This document shows, piece by piece, positions 34,039-43,480 of a stretch of 64,000 bases of DNA. Both the position numbers and the translations under genes were made by a program. The notes beneath the pieces are model-generated. The model was not told the origin of the DNA and made no database searches. It was given only the letters and a program-made list of their open reading frames with translations. Each line of letters begins with the position of its first letter. Position 1 is the stretch's first letter. Source of the DNA: Candidatus Chlorohelix allophototropha (GTDB lineage: Bacteria > Chloroflexota > Chloroflexia > Chloroheliales > Chloroheliaceae); contig NZ_CP128400.1 of NCBI RefSeq assembly GCF_030389965.1, positions 682,001 to 746,000 of the forward strand. The letters are read 5' to 3'.

Positions 34039-34992
34039 ATGTTTTTATTCACCGTTAAACGTTTTTTCTATGCAACGCTAACTCTGGCTGTTTTGGGAAT
34101 AGTGGTCTTTTTTGCACTAAGAATAGCACCCGGTGGTCCGGTGGCATTTCTGATGGGACCAGATCAATCCAATCGTGAGCGGGAAGCGGCTATTGCTAAG
34201 AATCTTGGGCTGGATCAGCCGCTGCCGATACAACTCTGGCGTTGGTTGGGTAATATGGCAAAGGGAGATTTTGGCTATTCCTACTTTCATCGACAGGATA
34301 CATTGACAGTTATCTCCGAGCGGTTTCCTGCCACCCTAGAATTGGCGCTGGTTTGTTTTACCTTAGCAATTGTAGTAGGGGTTGGAGCGGGTGCGCTGGC
34401 AGCTTACTTTTCAGGAAGCCTTTTTGACAAACTCGTCTGCAATACCGCTCTAATTATTCTAGCAGTGCCGAGTGTGTGGATGGGCTTATTGCTCATCGTG
34501 ATTTTTGCCGCTACTTTGAAGATATTACCCTCGGCAGGTCAGGAAACTCTAGGCAATTCCGGTAACATTTTGGATCATCTCGTCCACTTGATACTTCCAT
34601 CTCTCAGCCTAAGTGCGGGGTATATCGCCACTTTTGCGCTTAACACCCGTGAAGTAGTGGCAGAAACACTGTCGGCAGATTATATCCGTACCGCCAGAGC
34701 AAAGGGCTTGAGTGAGAATTGGGTGGTATATCGACACGCTATTCGCAATGCCCTGATACCCATAATCAGCCTTGGTGGGATGGCGCTGCCGGATTTGCTA
34801 GGTGGGTCGGCAGTGGTGGAGGCAGTATTTGCTTGGCCCGGAATAGGGCAACTTATGGTGGATAGCTTCGGGCGGCGCGATTATCCGGTAGTGTTAGCAA
34901 TAAGTATGCTGGCAGCCGTTACTGTGCTGTTTTGTAGCTGGTTATCCGATGTTTTGTATCATCTAGCCGACCCAAGGATTAAGTATGGTTGA
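34039..34992 (+). CDS. ABC transporter permease, DppB type
   Basis: The 317-aa protein has six membrane helices and a long loop after helix 1. The N-terminal signature is ALRIAPGGPVAFLMGPDQ, and the coupling-helix EAA motif is DYIRTARAKGLSENWVVYRH, followed by ALIPIISLGGMALPDLLGGS. It pairs with the DppC-type subunit, whose start overlaps its stop by 8 bp. It imports the ligand of the upstream binding protein. Confidence 0.92.
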   Translation: MFLFTVKRFFYATLTLAVLGIVVFFALRIAPGGPVAFLMGPDQSNREREAAIAKNLGLDQPLPIQLWRWLGNMAKGDFGYSYFHRQDTLTVISERFPATLELALVCFTLAIVVGVGAGALAAYFSGSLFDKLVCNTALIILAVPSVWMGLLLIVIFAATLKILPSAGQETLGNSGNILDHLVHLILPSLSLSAGYIATFALNTREVVAETLSADYIRTARAKGLSENWVVYRHAIRNALIPIISLGGMALPDLLGGSAVVEAVFAWPGIGQLMVDSFGRRDYPVVLAISMLAAVTVLFCSWLSDVLYHLADPRIKYG

Positions 34993-35899
34993 AATTGACG
35001 AAAGAAATGAAAGTCCTGCCCCATTGTTGCGTATATTACCGGGTAATAGTAAAGCGGTTAAAATTAGGTTGCCCCTGACAAACCGATTGCTAAAACGCCG
35101 TATTTCTATCCCGGTTATTTTAGGGTTACTGTGGTTTGTGTTACTCATTACAGGCCCATTGTTTATTCGCATTGACCCCAATCGCATTGACTTGTATCGT
35201 TTTGTAGAGCCTCCTAGCCTCAACGCGCTGCTTGGCACCGACGAAAACGGGCGAGATGTTTTGGCGCGGGTGTTGGCAGGAGCGCGGGTTTCACTAATAA
35301 TCGGTTTCAGTTCGGCAGCAATTTCCCTGATTCTTGGCACTGCCTTTGGCAGTTTCGCAGGATATCGAGGCGGTTGGCTGGATAACCTCATAATGCGTTT
35401 TGTAGATTTCAGCTTGGCAGTGCCTACTATAATAATCATACTTTTAGTAGCGGCTGTGTACGGTGCAGGAGAATTCCAGCTTATTCTAACCATCGGGCTT
35501 ACCGGTTGGATGCCCGTTGCCCGATTGGCGCGTGGTCAGGTACGTGAGCTAAAAGAGATGCTCTGGGTAGAAGCTAGTCAATCGATAGGGGCTTCTTCGT
35601 CCCGGATTTTGATTCGCGGTATAATGCCGGCGCTCGGTCCGGTGCTATTTATTGCAGGTGTTTCTGAGCTAAGGCGAGCGGTAATCTTGGAAGCAACTGC
35701 TAGTTTCTTGGGAGCGGGAATACTATTACCCAATGCGAGTTGGGGAAACATGTTAACCAGCGCCCAAGTTTATTTGCTGACTGCGCCTTGGTTGGCGTTA
35801 GCGCCGGGCTTTGCCTTAAGTATCACCCTATTGGTAGTTGGTAACTTTCGTTCGTTGGTAGCTACTCCTCGACTTAAAAAGAAAGAAAGGGTTGCCTGA
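34985..35899 (+). CDS. ABC transporter permease, DppC type
   Basis: The protein is 304 aa. An N-terminal helix is followed by five transmembrane segments. The DppC signatures are LLGTDENGRDVLARVLAGARVSL split over 35230-35300 and the EAA loop LWVEASQSIGASSSRILIRG. No ATP-binding subunit gene follows; the next gene is on the other strand. The two ATPases must therefore come from another locus, or the system is incomplete. Confidence 0.92.
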   Translation: MVEIDERNESPAPLLRILPGNSKAVKIRLPLTNRLLKRRISIPVILGLLWFVLLITGPLFIRIDPNRIDLYRFVEPPSLNALLGTDENGRDVLARVLAGARVSLIIGFSSAAISLILGTAFGSFAGYRGGWLDNLIMRFVDFSLAVPTIIIILLVAAVYGAGEFQLILTIGLTGWMPVARLARGQVRELKEMLWVEASQSIGASSSRILIRGIMPALGPVLFIAGVSELRRAVILEATASFLGAGILLPNASWGNMLTSAQVYLLTAPWLALAPGFALSITLLVVGNFRSLVATPRLKKKERVA

Positions 35900-36028
35900 A
35901 ATTTTGCTGCTTGAGTAAAGCCTTGTCTGATGTGGTAAGCAAGGGCGCTGCCACGACGCTTAAGGCGTTAATACTCAGACTCGCTCAGTTTTGTGTCCAA
36001 GCAATGTTTTTATGCGGTAAGCGTTGCT

Positions 36029-39000
36029 CTATTCTCCTATTTTCTTCGGCAACCAGTTTTCGAGGGTTTGGCGCAGCGTTTCCAGCTTCACTGGCTTGCT
36101 CAGATATTCGTCCATCCCTGCCTCGAAGCAGTGTTTCCGTTCTTCCGGCATAGCATTTGCCGTCACGGCTACGATGGGTATCCGCCCCTTTCCAGCTTTC
36201 TCTAAACGGCGGATGCGTTCTGTCGTAGTATAGCCGTCCATCACCGGCATCTGGCAATCCATCAGAATCAGGCTGTAGCCACCTTTCGCAAAAGCTTCAA
36301 GCGCCTCCTGTCCGTTCTCCACCACCCGGCAAGCATACCCAAGCTTGGTCAACTGGGTCTTTATCAAACGTTGGTTGAGGGGATTATCTTCTGCCACAAG
36401 TACCACAACGCCCGGTTTTAGCGGCTGTGTTTGTAACCGCTTACGTCCTTCTTTCTCCAAACGAGCTTTTCTTTCTGAAAGCACGCGCTCAAGCGTCTCC
36501 AACAACTGCGCTTTTTTGAGAGGTTTGGTCAAATAGGCTGAAAATTTGGCATTTATTGCCTGCTCAGCCTGGCCGCTTTCATCGAAAGCGGTGAGCATTA
36601 CCAGAGGGAGATCTTTCAGAATAGGGTTTTTTTGGATGGTGCGCGCCAGTGCAAAGCCATCCATATCCGGCAAAACCATATCCAAAATGGCTAGGTCAAA
36701 CGGCTCTTTGGCAGCGGCTTCCTGTAAAAGGGTCAGCGCTTTTTGTCCGCTGGTAGCTACCTGACTCTGAATACCCCAAGATTCCAGATATTGCCGGATA
36801 ATTTGTAGGTGGGAAGGCAGATCATCCACCACCAGAACCAGAGTACCACTTAAATCTAACTCTGAAACCGCTGCCTTTGCCAAAGGTGTTCCAGCAATCT
36901 CAAACCGGGCGGTAAACCAGAAGATTGAGCCTTTGCCGGGAGTGCTTTCCACTCCAATTGTCCCATCCATATGTTCTACTAAACGCTTACAGATGGCAAG
37001 CCCAAGCCCGGTTCCACCATATTTACGAGTAGTTGAACCGTCCGCTTGGGTAAAGGACTGGAATAAACGCTGGGCATCGGCTTCAGCGATTCCGATGCCG
37101 GTGTCTGAAACCGAAAAATGCAAAAGCGCTGTGTTATTCTCGGTTGATTCTGCGCGTACCTTTACGAGAATTTCCCCCTCCGAAGTAAATTTTATGGCGT
37201 TGCTGATCAAGTTTAGCAATATCTGGCGCAACCTGACCGGGTCACCGATTACTCTTTCCGGTACATTCTGGTCAACAAAAGTCAGCAGCGAAAGGCTCTT
37301 TTTGTGGGTAAGCGGTGCCAATGCCTCTGCCGCGTTCTCTACTTCTTCCAAAGTCGAAAGCGGTATTTTCTCCAAAATTAGTTTGCCCGCTTCTATTTTG
37401 GAATAGTCCAAAACATCGTTGATGATGGTGAGTAGGTTTTGGGCGGAATCCTGCACTATCTCCGCAAACTCCCGCTGTTCTCCATCCAGAGGCGTTTCCA
37501 GCAGCAGTTCCGTTACCCCAATGATACTGTTCATAGGAGTTCGGATTTCATGGCTCATGGTGGCAAGAAATTCTGACTTTAGGCGACTGGCTTCTAATGC
37601 CTGATCACGGGCTTGCGCCAACGCTTCTTCCATTTGCTTTCGTTCGGTTAAATCGGTGACAACCGCTACCGAGCCGATTATTTGGTCGTTGTGACGACGC
37701 GGCATCATGCTGACCAACACATAGGGGTCTTTGCCATCGGCGCTTTTCAAGCGGACTTCGTGATTAGCGGTTTCGCCTAGTTTTCTTTTTGAAAGAGCCT
37801 CCCAATATTTAGGAGCCTCTTCTTGGTAAAATAAATCTAGTGGTCGCAAACCAACCAATTCTTCCGGTTTTCGAGCCACTATTGCCGCAAAAGCCGGGTT
37901 GACAAACTCGATCAAGCCGTCCATCGAAGTTACGCACAGACCTTGCCCCAATGAGTTCATAACCTGCGAGGCAAAATCTCGCTCGGTTGCCAGCGCCTCT
38001 TCCGCCTGCTTGCGTTTGGTGATGTCATTCATCATCGTTAGCAGATAGCTTTCGCCGTCAAAATCTATCAACTCGCCATAGGCAAGGCAATCGATGATCT
38101 CACCACCGGGTTTCTGGACTTTTATCTCCAAATCTCTAACGTAGCCTTGCTCTCGAAGTTGCCGAAGCATCTTTTCCCGATCGCTCTCTCTCGCCCAAAG
38201 ACCCATCTCTGTGGAGGTTCGCCCTAGCATTTCCTCACGGCTATAACCCAATAGCTTTAAAACGCTGCCGTTGACCTCCCGATACCGCCCATCCGCTAGG
38301 GTAGAAATAGCCATTGCTATCGGGCTTGCCTCAAAAATCTTGGCGAAGCGTTGCCCGGATTGGTACAAAGCTTTCTCCGCCTGTTTACGCTCGGAAATAT
38401 CCCGAATAATGCTCAATATTAGCAACTCTTGGTTTATGCCGATACTGCGCGAACTGACTTCTACTGGAAAAGTTGTACCATCCCTGCGGCGGTGGTAGGT
38501 TTCGAAAAACACATCACTTAGTAGGGCAGCCTGTAACTGGCTGTTAATTTGGGCATAGGTATGGGGTGCGCGCAAATCAAAAATGCTAAGCGTCTGTAGT
38601 TCTGCCGCGTTATAGCCATAAGCCAAAGTTGCCGCTTTATTGGCTTCTACGATGCTACCGTTTGGTTTCATAAACAGCATAATTTCTAGAGCATTCTCGG
38701 AGAGTAGGCGGTAACGCTCAAGAAAACCGGCATTTTCCTGTAATGCTGCTTCCACAGCCTTTTTTTCTTGCATTATCCTGTTCACTTCAACCGAATTAAG
38801 CTCGCTTTGAACCAGCACCGCTAGACTACGGAGGTTTTCTAACTCTTCGGCGCTTAACCGGCGGGGCACTCGGTCTATAAGGCATAGAGTGCCAATCCGG
38901 TAATCTCCGGGACCCTTCAAGGGGCAACCAGCATAAAACCTGATAAAGGGTTCTCCGGTAACTAATGGGTTGTCTTGGAAGCGGGGGTCTTGTAGTGCAT

Positions 39001-39271
39001 CTTCTACCAGAAAGATTGTATCTTCCTGAATGGCATAGTTGCAAAAAGAAATATTCCGGGGTGTCTCGTTAAGCCCTAGACCGAAACAGGACTTAAACCA
39101 TTGCCGATGTTCGTCTACCAAGCTGATCAGCGCAATTGGAACCTTGAATAAACCGACGGCTATTTTTATTATTCGATCAAACCGCTCTTCGGCAGAGGTA
39201 TCTAGTATGTTTAAAGCTTGGAGACTCTTCAAGCGCTCCGCTTCGTTATTTGGAATGTTGGGTTCAATCAT
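36029..39271 (-). CDS. GAF-PAS hybrid sensor histidine kinase with two receiver domains
   Basis: The protein is 1080 aa. A GAF domain (about 30-160) is followed by three PAS domains (about 185-300, 305-425, 430-545). Then come HisKA with His574 (MSHEIRTP), an HATPase domain with Asn691, DTGIG and GTGLGL, REC1 with Asp864 and REC2 with Asp1005. It is soluble, with no membrane helix. It probably runs a phosphorelay within itself and passes phosphate to a separate Hpt or regulator. ATG at 39271 was chosen; a TTG at 39313 would add 14 residues. It lies 52 bp after the REC-PAS kinase and is the last gene of the signalling block. Confidence 0.9.
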   Translation of the reverse strand: MIEPNIPNNEAERLKSLQALNILDTSAEERFDRIIKIAVGLFKVPIALISLVDEHRQWFKSCFGLGLNETPRNISFCNYAIQEDTIFLVEDALQDPRFQDNPLVTGEPFIRFYAGCPLKGPGDYRIGTLCLIDRVPRRLSAEELENLRSLAVLVQSELNSVEVNRIMQEKKAVEAALQENAGFLERYRLLSENALEIMLFMKPNGSIVEANKAATLAYGYNAAELQTLSIFDLRAPHTYAQINSQLQAALLSDVFFETYHRRRDGTTFPVEVSSRSIGINQELLILSIIRDISERKQAEKALYQSGQRFAKIFEASPIAMAISTLADGRYREVNGSVLKLLGYSREEMLGRTSTEMGLWARESDREKMLRQLREQGYVRDLEIKVQKPGGEIIDCLAYGELIDFDGESYLLTMMNDITKRKQAEEALATERDFASQVMNSLGQGLCVTSMDGLIEFVNPAFAAIVARKPEELVGLRPLDLFYQEEAPKYWEALSKRKLGETANHEVRLKSADGKDPYVLVSMMPRRHNDQIIGSVAVVTDLTERKQMEEALAQARDQALEASRLKSEFLATMSHEIRTPMNSIIGVTELLLETPLDGEQREFAEIVQDSAQNLLTIINDVLDYSKIEAGKLILEKIPLSTLEEVENAAEALAPLTHKKSLSLLTFVDQNVPERVIGDPVRLRQILLNLISNAIKFTSEGEILVKVRAESTENNTALLHFSVSDTGIGIAEADAQRLFQSFTQADGSTTRKYGGTGLGLAICKRLVEHMDGTIGVESTPGKGSIFWFTARFEIAGTPLAKAAVSELDLSGTLVLVVDDLPSHLQIIRQYLESWGIQSQVATSGQKALTLLQEAAAKEPFDLAILDMVLPDMDGFALARTIQKNPILKDLPLVMLTAFDESGQAEQAINAKFSAYLTKPLKKAQLLETLERVLSERKARLEKEGRKRLQTQPLKPGVVVLVAEDNPLNQRLIKTQLTKLGYACRVVENGQEALEAFAKGGYSLILMDCQMPVMDGYTTTERIRRLEKAGKGRIPIVAVTANAMPEERKHCFEAGMDEYLSKPVKLETLRQTLENWLPKKIGE

Positions 39272-39323
39272 AATAAAGTGATAGCCTCGTTGGTGTGAAT
39301 TTATGGTAGACAAACCTCAAAAC

Positions 39324-42300
39324 TCAAACTCCTGCTTCTTCGGGGAGGGCAGGTAGGTAAAAGTGTATGGTAGTGCCCTTGCCCCACTCGCTTTCCACCA
39401 CTAGCTGACCTCCGTGCCGCCTGATTATGGAGTAGCTTAGCGTAAGTCCCAAGCCATTACCCATAAATTTGCTGGTGTAATAGGGGTCGAATATCCGCGC
39501 TAATTCTTCCGACCTAATCCCACAGCCTTGATCCTGCACTGTCACCTTTACATACCTACCCGGATTAAGTAAGAAAACCTGATTTGCTTCCAGCGTAACA
39601 TTAGCGGCTTTAACCTCGATAATCCCACCTTCCGGCATCGCTTCCAGCGCATTCTTGATCAGGTTCTGGAGCGCTTCCCTAATCTGGGCAGGTTCGGCAG
39701 GCACAAGCCAGAGATCGGGAGGCAAATCAAAGTGGTAGCGTAGGTTAGAGTTTTGGTTCATAAAACTGGTGGCGTTTTTGATTATGTTTTCGAGCTTGAC
39801 TTTTTGTTTAATAGGCGCGCCCCCACTGGCAAAGGGCACCAACCGTTGCGCCAATTCTGTAAGGCGCTGAGTGGATTTTTCGGCTTCCTCCAAACAGGCA
39901 TAAGCATCACTGGTTTCTTCTAGTTCGAGCTTGGCGAGGGACATATAGCCGGTCACTCCGACCAGGGCATTATTAAAGCTATGGGCAATTCCCCCCGCCA
40001 GCACTCCCAACGACTCAAGGTTTTGAGCCTTCAGTTTCTCAGCATTCAAAGCCTCTTCCATTTTTAGTCGCTCGGTGATGTCGCGGGTTACCATGATGAC
40101 ATTTAGTACTTGTCCGGTATTAGGATTGCTCGTGAGATGCACGCTGGCTTCCACCCAGATGTAGTGACCACTTTTGCAGCGAGCACGGTAGGTCACTAAA
40201 AAGTTGTTTTGCCCCTGCCAATTTGAAAGAAGCTTTAGAAACTGTTCGTGGTCATCGGGATGGACAAAGTCTAGGAAGGTATGACCCCGCAATTCTTCAG
40301 TGGCAAAGCCGATGAATTTCTGGCAAGCGGGGGAGACATACTCGAAAACTCCCGCATATGACAGTCGGCTGATCGTGTCGGTGCTGTTCTCAGCAAGGAA
40401 GCGATAACGTTCTTCACTCTCACGTAACGCTGCTTCCGCTAGACGTTGTTCGTGAACATCGCGGAGAGTGCCAGAAGTGCCTAGTACAACATCGTGTTCA
40501 TCGAACGTTAAGCGGGCATAAACTTCAATCCAACGAGGTGTGCCTGCCTTGGTCAGGTAACGGATGGTATGGCGACAGTACTCTTTTTTTCGCTCGATCA
40601 GCGGGGTAAACAACTCTAGATTGCGCTGACGGTCATCGGGATAAACATAATTGAGGAAATTCTGACCAAGACTTTCTTCTACTGTAAAGCCGGTCACCTC
40701 CGTCCAAGCTGGATTTAGAAATGACCAAAGACCTTCTGCATCAGTTTGGAAAAACACTTCTTTAATATTATTAACCACCGAACGGAATCTATTTTCGCTC
40801 TGGCGCAGAGCTTCTTCCATCCTTACCCGCTCGGTAATATCAGTGGCTATTCCACCTATCAGGCGCTGACCGGACGGGTCAGGAATTGGAAACAATGAGA
40901 CTAATGCCTGTCGCTTAGTTCCTACAGCCCCGGGGAAAGGTTCGATAACTAATGTAGCCTGAGCAGTATCATAGGTTTTTTGGATGTTCGCCAAGATTAG
41001 ATCGACGAATTCTGGTGGGATATAATCTGTCAAATTCTTACTGCCAGCGTTTTCAAGCTCGATTTTCATACTATGGGCAGAAGCCCGGTTCATGTATTGG
41101 AGCCTGCCCTCATAATCTATAATCCATGCTGCCGTCGGGCTATTATCCATAAATGCCCGGAAGCGTTCTTCACTGTCATGCAAAGCTGTTTCTGCTTGTT
41201 TGCGCTCTGAAATGTCACGTATTAAACTCAACAATACTATCTCATCATCTAGTTCGATACCACGAGAACTTACTTCCACCGGAAATACACTTCCATCCCT
41301 CCGACGGTGTAACGTTTCAAACACTACTCCCTTGTTACCAGCTTCTTGCATCTGGGAAATTACCAAGCTGCGAGTTTCTTCTGCTCGTAAGTCCCGAATA
41401 TTTAAGGACTGCAACTCTTCTATGCTATAGCCGTAGGCTAACACCGCTGCGTGGTTAGCTTCCAGCAGTGTTCCATCTGGTCGGATAAACAGAATGATTT
41501 CGAGAGTATTTTCTGAAAGTAGCTGGTAGCGTTGTAGTACCTTTTCAGCCTGTTTGCGCACACTTATATCGCGGGTTACGGTGATGATATTAATCGCTTG
41601 TCCGGTATCAGAATCAATTGTGAAGTGAGCGCTGATTTCCACCCAGAGATATTGACCACTTTTACAGCGGCTGCGGTAGGTTACTAATAAATTATTTTGC
41701 CCATGCCAATTTGCTTGGAGCTTTAGAAGCTTGAGGTGGTCATCGGGATGGATAAATTCTAGGAGGTGATGCCCCACTAGTTCTTCCGGCGTAAAGCCTA
41801 AGATTTTTTGGCAAGACGGAGACACATACTCGAAAACCCCATCCGGCGACAAACGACTAATCGTGTCGGTGAGGTTCTCAGTCAGGAAGCGATAACGCTC
41901 TTCGCTCTTGCTCAAGGCTTCCTCCGACCGCTTACGCCCTTCAATCTCGGTGGTTAGTGCGGCGGTACGCTCTTCTACCTTCCTTTCCAGTTCTTCATTC
42001 CAGCGTCTCATTTGTTCTTCGGCTTGCTTCTGTACCGATATATCCTCGAAATAAACCGAAACCCCACTTCCAGCCGGGTAAACTTTGATTTTTATCCAGC
42101 GTTGGATGGCATGTATATACCTTTCAAATTTAACCGGAGTTTGATCGACTATTGCCTGACGCAAGTATTGGTACTCTGGTATGCTTGCCATCTGGGGAAA
42201 TATTTCCTCAAATTTTTTGCCTTGTAGCTCTTCTTGATGGATATTCCACAGTTCTTCTGCTTTGTGGTTCACATAGGTAAAGCGTTCTTCCGCGTCCAGT

Positions 42301-42773
42301 GCACAAAAGGCCTCGCTAATGCTTTCAAGAATGGAAGTTGACAGTAGGTAACGCTCTTGTAGTTTGCGTCTATAGGTTTGGTAGCTGGTTTGTATAGCTA
42401 GCTGAAGATTTTCGGGGGTGAATGCGCCTTTAACTAAATAATCCTGCGCGCCGTATTTCATACATTCGGTAGCGATAGTTGCGTTGCCTACCCCGGTGAA
42501 CACTATTACTGGGCAAGGCAGTTCCTTCATTCGTTCGTTCAAATCCTTCAGAAATTCCAGCCCGGTAAAATCGGGGAGGCTGTAGTCCAGCAGTATTAAA
42601 TCAGGATGCCGAGATAGGCAAAGCTCAAGCCCGGTTTCCCCCATATCGGTTTCTTCAAATCGGTAAGAGTGGTAGGGGTCTTGGTTCAAAAATCTCTTAA
42701 CGATGGTTCTATCCTCTACAGAGTCCTCGATGATTAGAACAGTATAGGAGTTGTTTGACACCACAGTGTCCAT
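39324..42773 (-). CDS. REC-multi-PAS sensor histidine kinase
   Basis: The protein is 1149 aa. An N-terminal receiver (phospho-acceptor Asp63 in LLDYSLPDFTG) is followed by about six PAS/PAC modules (140-905), several nearly repeated: ENLTDTISRLSPDGVFEYVS recurs as ENSTDTISRLSYAGVFEYVS. A kinase core follows with GGIAHSFNN (His about 931), N-box NLIKNALE, DQGCGI and GNGLGL. It has no C-terminal receiver. Its own receiver suggests that it accepts input from another kinase, perhaps the neighbouring phytochrome. Internal PAS duplication explains its size. Confidence 0.9.
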   Translation of the reverse strand: MDTVVSNNSYTVLIIEDSVEDRTIVKRFLNQDPYHSYRFEETDMGETGLELCLSRHPDLILLDYSLPDFTGLEFLKDLNERMKELPCPVIVFTGVGNATIATECMKYGAQDYLVKGAFTPENLQLAIQTSYQTYRRKLQERYLLSTSILESISEAFCALDAEERFTYVNHKAEELWNIHQEELQGKKFEEIFPQMASIPEYQYLRQAIVDQTPVKFERYIHAIQRWIKIKVYPAGSGVSVYFEDISVQKQAEEQMRRWNEELERKVEERTAALTTEIEGRKRSEEALSKSEERYRFLTENLTDTISRLSPDGVFEYVSPSCQKILGFTPEELVGHHLLEFIHPDDHLKLLKLQANWHGQNNLLVTYRSRCKSGQYLWVEISAHFTIDSDTGQAINIITVTRDISVRKQAEKVLQRYQLLSENTLEIILFIRPDGTLLEANHAAVLAYGYSIEELQSLNIRDLRAEETRSLVISQMQEAGNKGVVFETLHRRRDGSVFPVEVSSRGIELDDEIVLLSLIRDISERKQAETALHDSEERFRAFMDNSPTAAWIIDYEGRLQYMNRASAHSMKIELENAGSKNLTDYIPPEFVDLILANIQKTYDTAQATLVIEPFPGAVGTKRQALVSLFPIPDPSGQRLIGGIATDITERVRMEEALRQSENRFRSVVNNIKEVFFQTDAEGLWSFLNPAWTEVTGFTVEESLGQNFLNYVYPDDRQRNLELFTPLIERKKEYCRHTIRYLTKAGTPRWIEVYARLTFDEHDVVLGTSGTLRDVHEQRLAEAALRESEERYRFLAENSTDTISRLSYAGVFEYVSPACQKFIGFATEELRGHTFLDFVHPDDHEQFLKLLSNWQGQNNFLVTYRARCKSGHYIWVEASVHLTSNPNTGQVLNVIMVTRDITERLKMEEALNAEKLKAQNLESLGVLAGGIAHSFNNALVGVTGYMSLAKLELEETSDAYACLEEAEKSTQRLTELAQRLVPFASGGAPIKQKVKLENIIKNATSFMNQNSNLRYHFDLPPDLWLVPAEPAQIREALQNLIKNALEAMPEGGIIEVKAANVTLEANQVFLLNPGRYVKVTVQDQGCGIRSEELARIFDPYYTSKFMGNGLGLTLSYSIIRRHGGQLVVESEWGKGTTIHFYLPALPEEAGV

Positions 42774-43008
42774 ATTACCTCCCGGTGGTAAGTGCTATCG
42801 TGATTCATGTATAACTTCAAAATTGTAGTCAGCAGTTATAAAGATAGAGACCTTATCTTTTTTAGCGCATACTATAAAATTATATAACCGATTGGTTCTT
42901 AAAACAGTGCTTAAACAACTAAAATTATTAAAAGAATGCAAAGAATAATTACAGCGAGGAAGGGCAGGCTCTTGGCAGTCCGCGAAGCGGGAAACAACCA
43001 TTTTATGG

Positions 43009-43476
43009 CTAGATAGAATCTTCGCCCGGTAAAATTATAGTTTCAAACCAGTAATCAATCATAAGTTTCAGCATTTGCAAAAACCTGTCAAGATTTACAG
43101 GCTTGAGGATGTAACTGTTCGCTCCGCTTCTGTAGCAGGTCTCTACATCCTTTGGGCTATTGGTGGTAGTAAGCACTATTACCGGAATTAATTTGAATTT
43201 TTCATTATGCTTGAGGGAATAGAGAATATCACGCCCGTCAGTACCCGGTAAATTTAAATCAAGCAAGATAATCGAAGGTAAATGTAAGCGTGGCTGGACA
43301 CTATATTTGCCGTTGTGGTTGAGAAAATCTAACGCTTCCTCTCCATCTAAAACCCGATGAACCGGATAAGAAATCTCCAGTTTCTTAAATACCCATAGAA
43401 TAGTCTGGTAATCTTCCTCGCTATCCTCAACCAACAGTATAGAATGAAAGACTGGTGTTATTTCGTTTGGGTACAT
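43009..43476 (-). CDS. Single-domain response regulator (Rcp1-like)
   Basis: The 155-aa protein is a receiver only. It has the acidic pair in LLVEDSEED, phospho-acceptor Asp73 in ILLDLNLPGTDG, a Thr in VIVLTTTNSP and a Lys in YILKPVNL. This is the Rcp1 type that partners phytochrome kinases. It starts 4 bp after the phytochrome stop codon, so the two are co-translated. It is closely similar to residues 1-140 of the receiver-transposase fusion upstream. It has no output domain and presumably shuttles phosphate. Confidence 0.93.
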   Translation of the reverse strand: MYPNEITPVFHSILLVEDSEEDYQTILWVFKKLEISYPVHRVLDGEEALDFLNHNGKYSVQPRLHLPSIILLDLNLPGTDGRDILYSLKHNEKFKLIPVIVLTTTNSPKDVETCYRSGANSYILKPVNLDRFLQMLKLMIDYWFETIILPGEDSI

Positions 43477-43480
43477 TTGG

